The notes under the pieces: model-generated
What the model was told of the DNA's origin: nothing
Database searches by the model: none
What the model saw: only the letters and a program-made list of their open reading frames with translations
Program-made: the position numbers and the translations under genes
Shown here: one piece after another, positions 4,595-6,526 of the stretch
Layout: each line of letters starts with the position of its first letter
Position numbering within the stretch: position 1 is the stretch's first letter
Assembly (NCBI GenBank): GCA_034434895.1
Contig: DAOTYI010000068.1
Location: 1 to 6,526, forward strand
Length of the DNA: 6,526 bases
From: DAOTXL01 sp034434895
GTDB taxonomy: Bacteria; Chloroflexota; Anaerolineae; JAAYZQ01
Direction of reading: 5' to 3'

Positions 4595-5875
4595 ATGGAA
4601 TATCACAATTTTGATCTCTGGGTCGAAGCCCCGACTGACGAAGGGTTCCCTCTACGGGCCAACTCGGAGACGCAGGGGACAGCCAGGGGGCTCATGGTCC
4701 TGGATCCCACCTCCACAGCCGTGCAGGATTCTCTGAAAAGGCTGGAAGCCTGGGGGACCGATGAGGCTTTCTTGCGAGACCTGGGTACCTGGCTGTATAA
4801 CGCGCTTTTCACGGGTGACATCGAATCCCTGTTCCAACACAGCCTGGGGGAGGTCATCGGTCAGGAAGAGCAGGGGCTGCGCATCCGGTTGCGCATAGAC
4901 CCGCCGGCCATCGCCGCGCTACCCTGGGAGTACACCTACACACCCCGGCAAAAGTACTTCCTGGGGGCATCGCGCAAGACCCCTCTGTCCCGCTACCTGG
5001 AGGTCTTTCAACCGATACGCAGCCTGAAGACGGCTCTGCCCCTTAAGGTCCTGGTGGCTATCCCCAGCGGGTCGGGATTGGATACCCACGGGGAGAAAGA
5101 GATACTGAGGGAAGCCCTGGGCAGGCTGGGCGATGCCGTGCAGCTCAGGTTCCTCGAAGGCCGTGTGACGCGCAGCATTGTCGGCGACGCTTTGCTGGAG
5201 GAGCGCCATCACGTCTTCCACTTTATCGGGCATGGCAAATTTGAGGATGGCCAGGGCTATCTGGTCTTCAATAATGGGGAAGATGGTGGGGAAGATCCCA
5301 TCAGCGACGAGGTGTTTGCCCGCTTCTTCCTGGATGAGCCCTCGATGAAGTTGATCCTGCTCAATGCCTGCGAGGGGGCCAAGGTCTCCTCGTCACAGGC
5401 CATGGTGGGCATGGCCTCCAGGTTGGTGGAGCGCGGCATCCCTGCCGTGATCGCCCATCAGTACCCGGTGACGAACCCGGAAGCAGGCCGCTTTGCCCGA
5501 GAATTCTATCGCAGCCTATGCGTGAGCACCGAAGCAGGACATGTGGATGTGGCCGTGGCTCACGCCCGTAACCAGCTCTCCATCCACTTCTCCGGTGAAC
5601 GATCCCTGGGAACACCGGTCCTCTTTATGCGGGCACCTGACGGGCTCATCTTCGATCTCCCTTCCGCTCCGCCTCCCTCGTCACTGAGGCCTGAATCCCC
5701 TCTGACCGATGAGGAGCGGCGACACCTGAAGAAGCTGCTGGACGAGCACGAGCGGAACCGCCGCGTTCTGGAAGAGCAGGTCGCGGCCATGGGTGCTTTT
5801 GCTTCAGACTCCACGAAAAGCCTGCTGGAGAAAGAGATCGCAGCTATCCGGGAGATCAAAGCCAGGTTGTCTTGA
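4595..5875 (+). CDS. CHAT-domain (caspase-like) cysteine protease with C-terminal helical hairpin
   Basis: This is a 426-residue cytoplasmic protein. Residues 1-140 form the N-terminal domain often found before CHAT domains, with LRIDPPAIAALPWEYTYTP (around L109-Y113) and FLGASRKTPLSRYLE. The CHAT domain spans about 150-355. It contains the histidine motif VFHFIGHG (H213) and the cysteine motif LILLNACEGA (C259), the expected catalytic pair, followed by VERGIPAVIAHQYPVT and GTPVLFMRAPDG. The domain therefore looks active. A Pro/Ser linker joins a charged helical hairpin (370-426: LTDEERRHLKKLLDEHERNR, then EKEIAAIREIKARL). This hairpin resembles small adaptor domains (effector-associated domain type) that pair proteins in bacterial conflict systems. 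CHAT proteases cleave partner proteins when activated; relatives act with TPR proteins, gasdermins or CRISPR effectors. Here the candidate partners are the three genes upstream. The substrate is unknown. The family call is firm and the adaptor label is moderate. Confidence 0.95.
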   Translation: MEYHNFDLWVEAPTDEGFPLRANSETQGTARGLMVLDPTSTAVQDSLKRLEAWGTDEAFLRDLGTWLYNALFTGDIESLFQHSLGEVIGQEEQGLRIRLRIDPPAIAALPWEYTYTPRQKYFLGASRKTPLSRYLEVFQPIRSLKTALPLKVLVAIPSGSGLDTHGEKEILREALGRLGDAVQLRFLEGRVTRSIVGDALLEERHHVFHFIGHGKFEDGQGYLVFNNGEDGGEDPISDEVFARFFLDEPSMKLILLNACEGAKVSSSQAMVGMASRLVERGIPAVIAHQYPVTNPEAGRFAREFYRSLCVSTEAGHVDVAVAHARNQLSIHFSGERSLGTPVLFMRAPDGLIFDLPSAPPPSSLRPESPLTDEERRHLKKLLDEHERNRRVLEEQVAAMGAFASDSTKSLLEKEIAAIREIKARLS

Positions 5876-6015
5876 GATTCCCGCCGATTTCATGGCCTTG
5901 GCCCGGTCGTGCTGGCCTGTCGCTTGAGCTGCTGCGGGTCATGATCGCGGAGGCAGGTTGGGACAGCGCAGGAATGCTCTTGGTGATTCAGCCTCCGGAA
6001 AGACAGGGCTATTTG
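5876..6015. other. Gap between the CHAT gene and the propeller gene
   Basis: No hairpin terminator and no convincing promoter is visible in this 140-base stretch. The frame of the next gene stays open through it, so ATGs at 5941 and 5974 are alternative starts, but neither has a well-placed ribosome site. Whether the propeller gene is co-transcribed with the CHAT operon cannot be decided. Confidence 0.4.
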
Positions 6016-6526
6016 ATGCTGGAGTGGGCCGGCAGGATCTTTTCAGCTGTTCGCCCCCGCCCTACCATCAGAACCTGCGCCCTGCTTCTGGCCCTCTGCC
6101 TGGCCCTGCCGCCTCCGGCCTGCGCCCAGACGTTCACCCCGCGCTTTTTCCACCTCACCACCGCCGACGGCCTCTCCCACAGCATCGTCCGCGCGGTCGT
6201 CCAGGACCCCCAAGGCTTCCTCTGGTTCGGCACCCAGGACGGCCTGAACCGCTACGATGGCACCACCTTCACCGTCTACCGCCACCTGCGCTCCGACCCC
6301 CACTCCCTGGCCCACAACACCGTCCAGGCGCTGGCGGTGGACCCGTCCGGTACGCTGTGGGTGGGCACCGTCGGCGGGCTGGACCGCTACGACCGGGATA
6401 CCGGCAACTTCGTCCACTACCCCGAGGTCGCCGAATCCGTCACGGTCATCTACCCGGCCCCGGACGGAACCCTCTGGGTCGGCACGGCGGGCTCCGGCCT
6501 CTTCCGCTACGACCGCCAGAACGACC
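6016..6526 (+). CDS. Secreted/periplasmic-side Reg_prop beta-propeller sensor protein, N-terminal part only
   Basis: The gene runs off the right edge; 170 codons are visible. A basic n-region and hydrophobic stretch (CALLLALCLALPPPACAQ) form a signal peptide with likely cleavage after ACA (A37/Q38). Next comes FFHLTTADGLSHSIVRAVVQ, the standard opening of two-component regulator propellers. Three Reg_prop blades follow: GFLWFGTQDGLNRYDG (from G67), GTLWVGTVGGLDRYDR (from G112) and GTLWVGTAGSGLFRYD (from G151). In known families such propellers form the extracytoplasmic sensor of hybrid histidine kinases or GGDEF proteins, usually followed by a Y_Y_Y domain, a membrane helix and the output domain; the output lies outside the window. 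The start is uncertain: in-frame ATGs at 5941 and 5974 would lengthen the n-region. Codons are almost all C- or G-ended, more so than in the CHAT operon. Confidence 0.88.
   Translation, partial: MLEWAGRIFSAVRPRPTIRTCALLLALCLALPPPACAQTFTPRFFHLTTADGLSHSIVRAVVQDPQGFLWFGTQDGLNRYDGTTFTVYRHLRSDPHSLAHNTVQALAVDPSGTLWVGTVGGLDRYDRDTGNFVHYPEVAESVTVIYPAPDGTLWVGTAGSGLFRYDRQND

Noticed and set aside
5860..5940. Intrinsic terminator after the CHAT gene
   Set aside because: I looked for a stem followed by a T-run and found none. Termination is either factor-dependent or beyond the region.
1..6526. CRISPR array or insertion sequence
   Set aside because: There are no regularly spaced repeats, no transposase or integrase motifs and no flanking target duplications in the window.

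Overview
The window looks like a GC-rich piece of a bacterial chromosome, most likely from Chloroflexota (Anaerolineae or a relative). This is an inference from three things: a one-piece tmRNA whose degradation tag ends in ALALAA, a nucleoside kinase fused to an ATP-cone, and the combination of a CHAT protease with a Reg_prop sensor. No single feature proves the phylum. All recognisable genes lie on the + strand.

Left part (1-890). An imperfect GC-rich hairpin opens the window, followed by a short unrecognised gene (129-371). A near-consensus sigma70-type promoter (391-419) drives ssrA, the tmRNA of trans-translation (439-841). It encodes the 18-residue tag GNTTSARQRTAPALALAA. A strong GNRA-capped hairpin (850-881) follows the RNA.

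Middle (922-2271). One gene encodes an ATP-cone joined to a P-loop kinase of the uridine kinase/phosphoribulokinase family. The 290-base gap after it holds an imperfect inverted repeat that resembles a dispersed element, then a textbook promoter (TTGACA, 17 bp, TAAAAT) with a leader of about 118 bases.

Right part (2562-5875). That promoter reads into four closely spaced genes. The first three encode helix-rich or partly disordered proteins that I do not recognise. The fourth encodes a CHAT (caspase-like) protease with an intact His/Cys pair and a C-terminal helical hairpin of the kind used as an adaptor in bacterial conflict and signalling proteins. Each of genes two to four has its own Shine-Dalgarno sequence, and the gaps are only 15 to 37 bases. 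The simplest reading is one functional unit: a protease with three dedicated partners, regulators or substrates. This is the part of the window most likely to be an undescribed system. No NTPase, nucleic-acid sensor or pore-forming protein is recognisable in it.

Right edge (about 6016-6526). A secreted or membrane-anchored beta-propeller protein begins and runs off the window. Its Reg_prop repeats are typical of the sensor half of large hybrid two-component or diguanylate cyclase proteins. Its codon use is more C-ended than that of the CHAT operon, so it is probably a separate unit.
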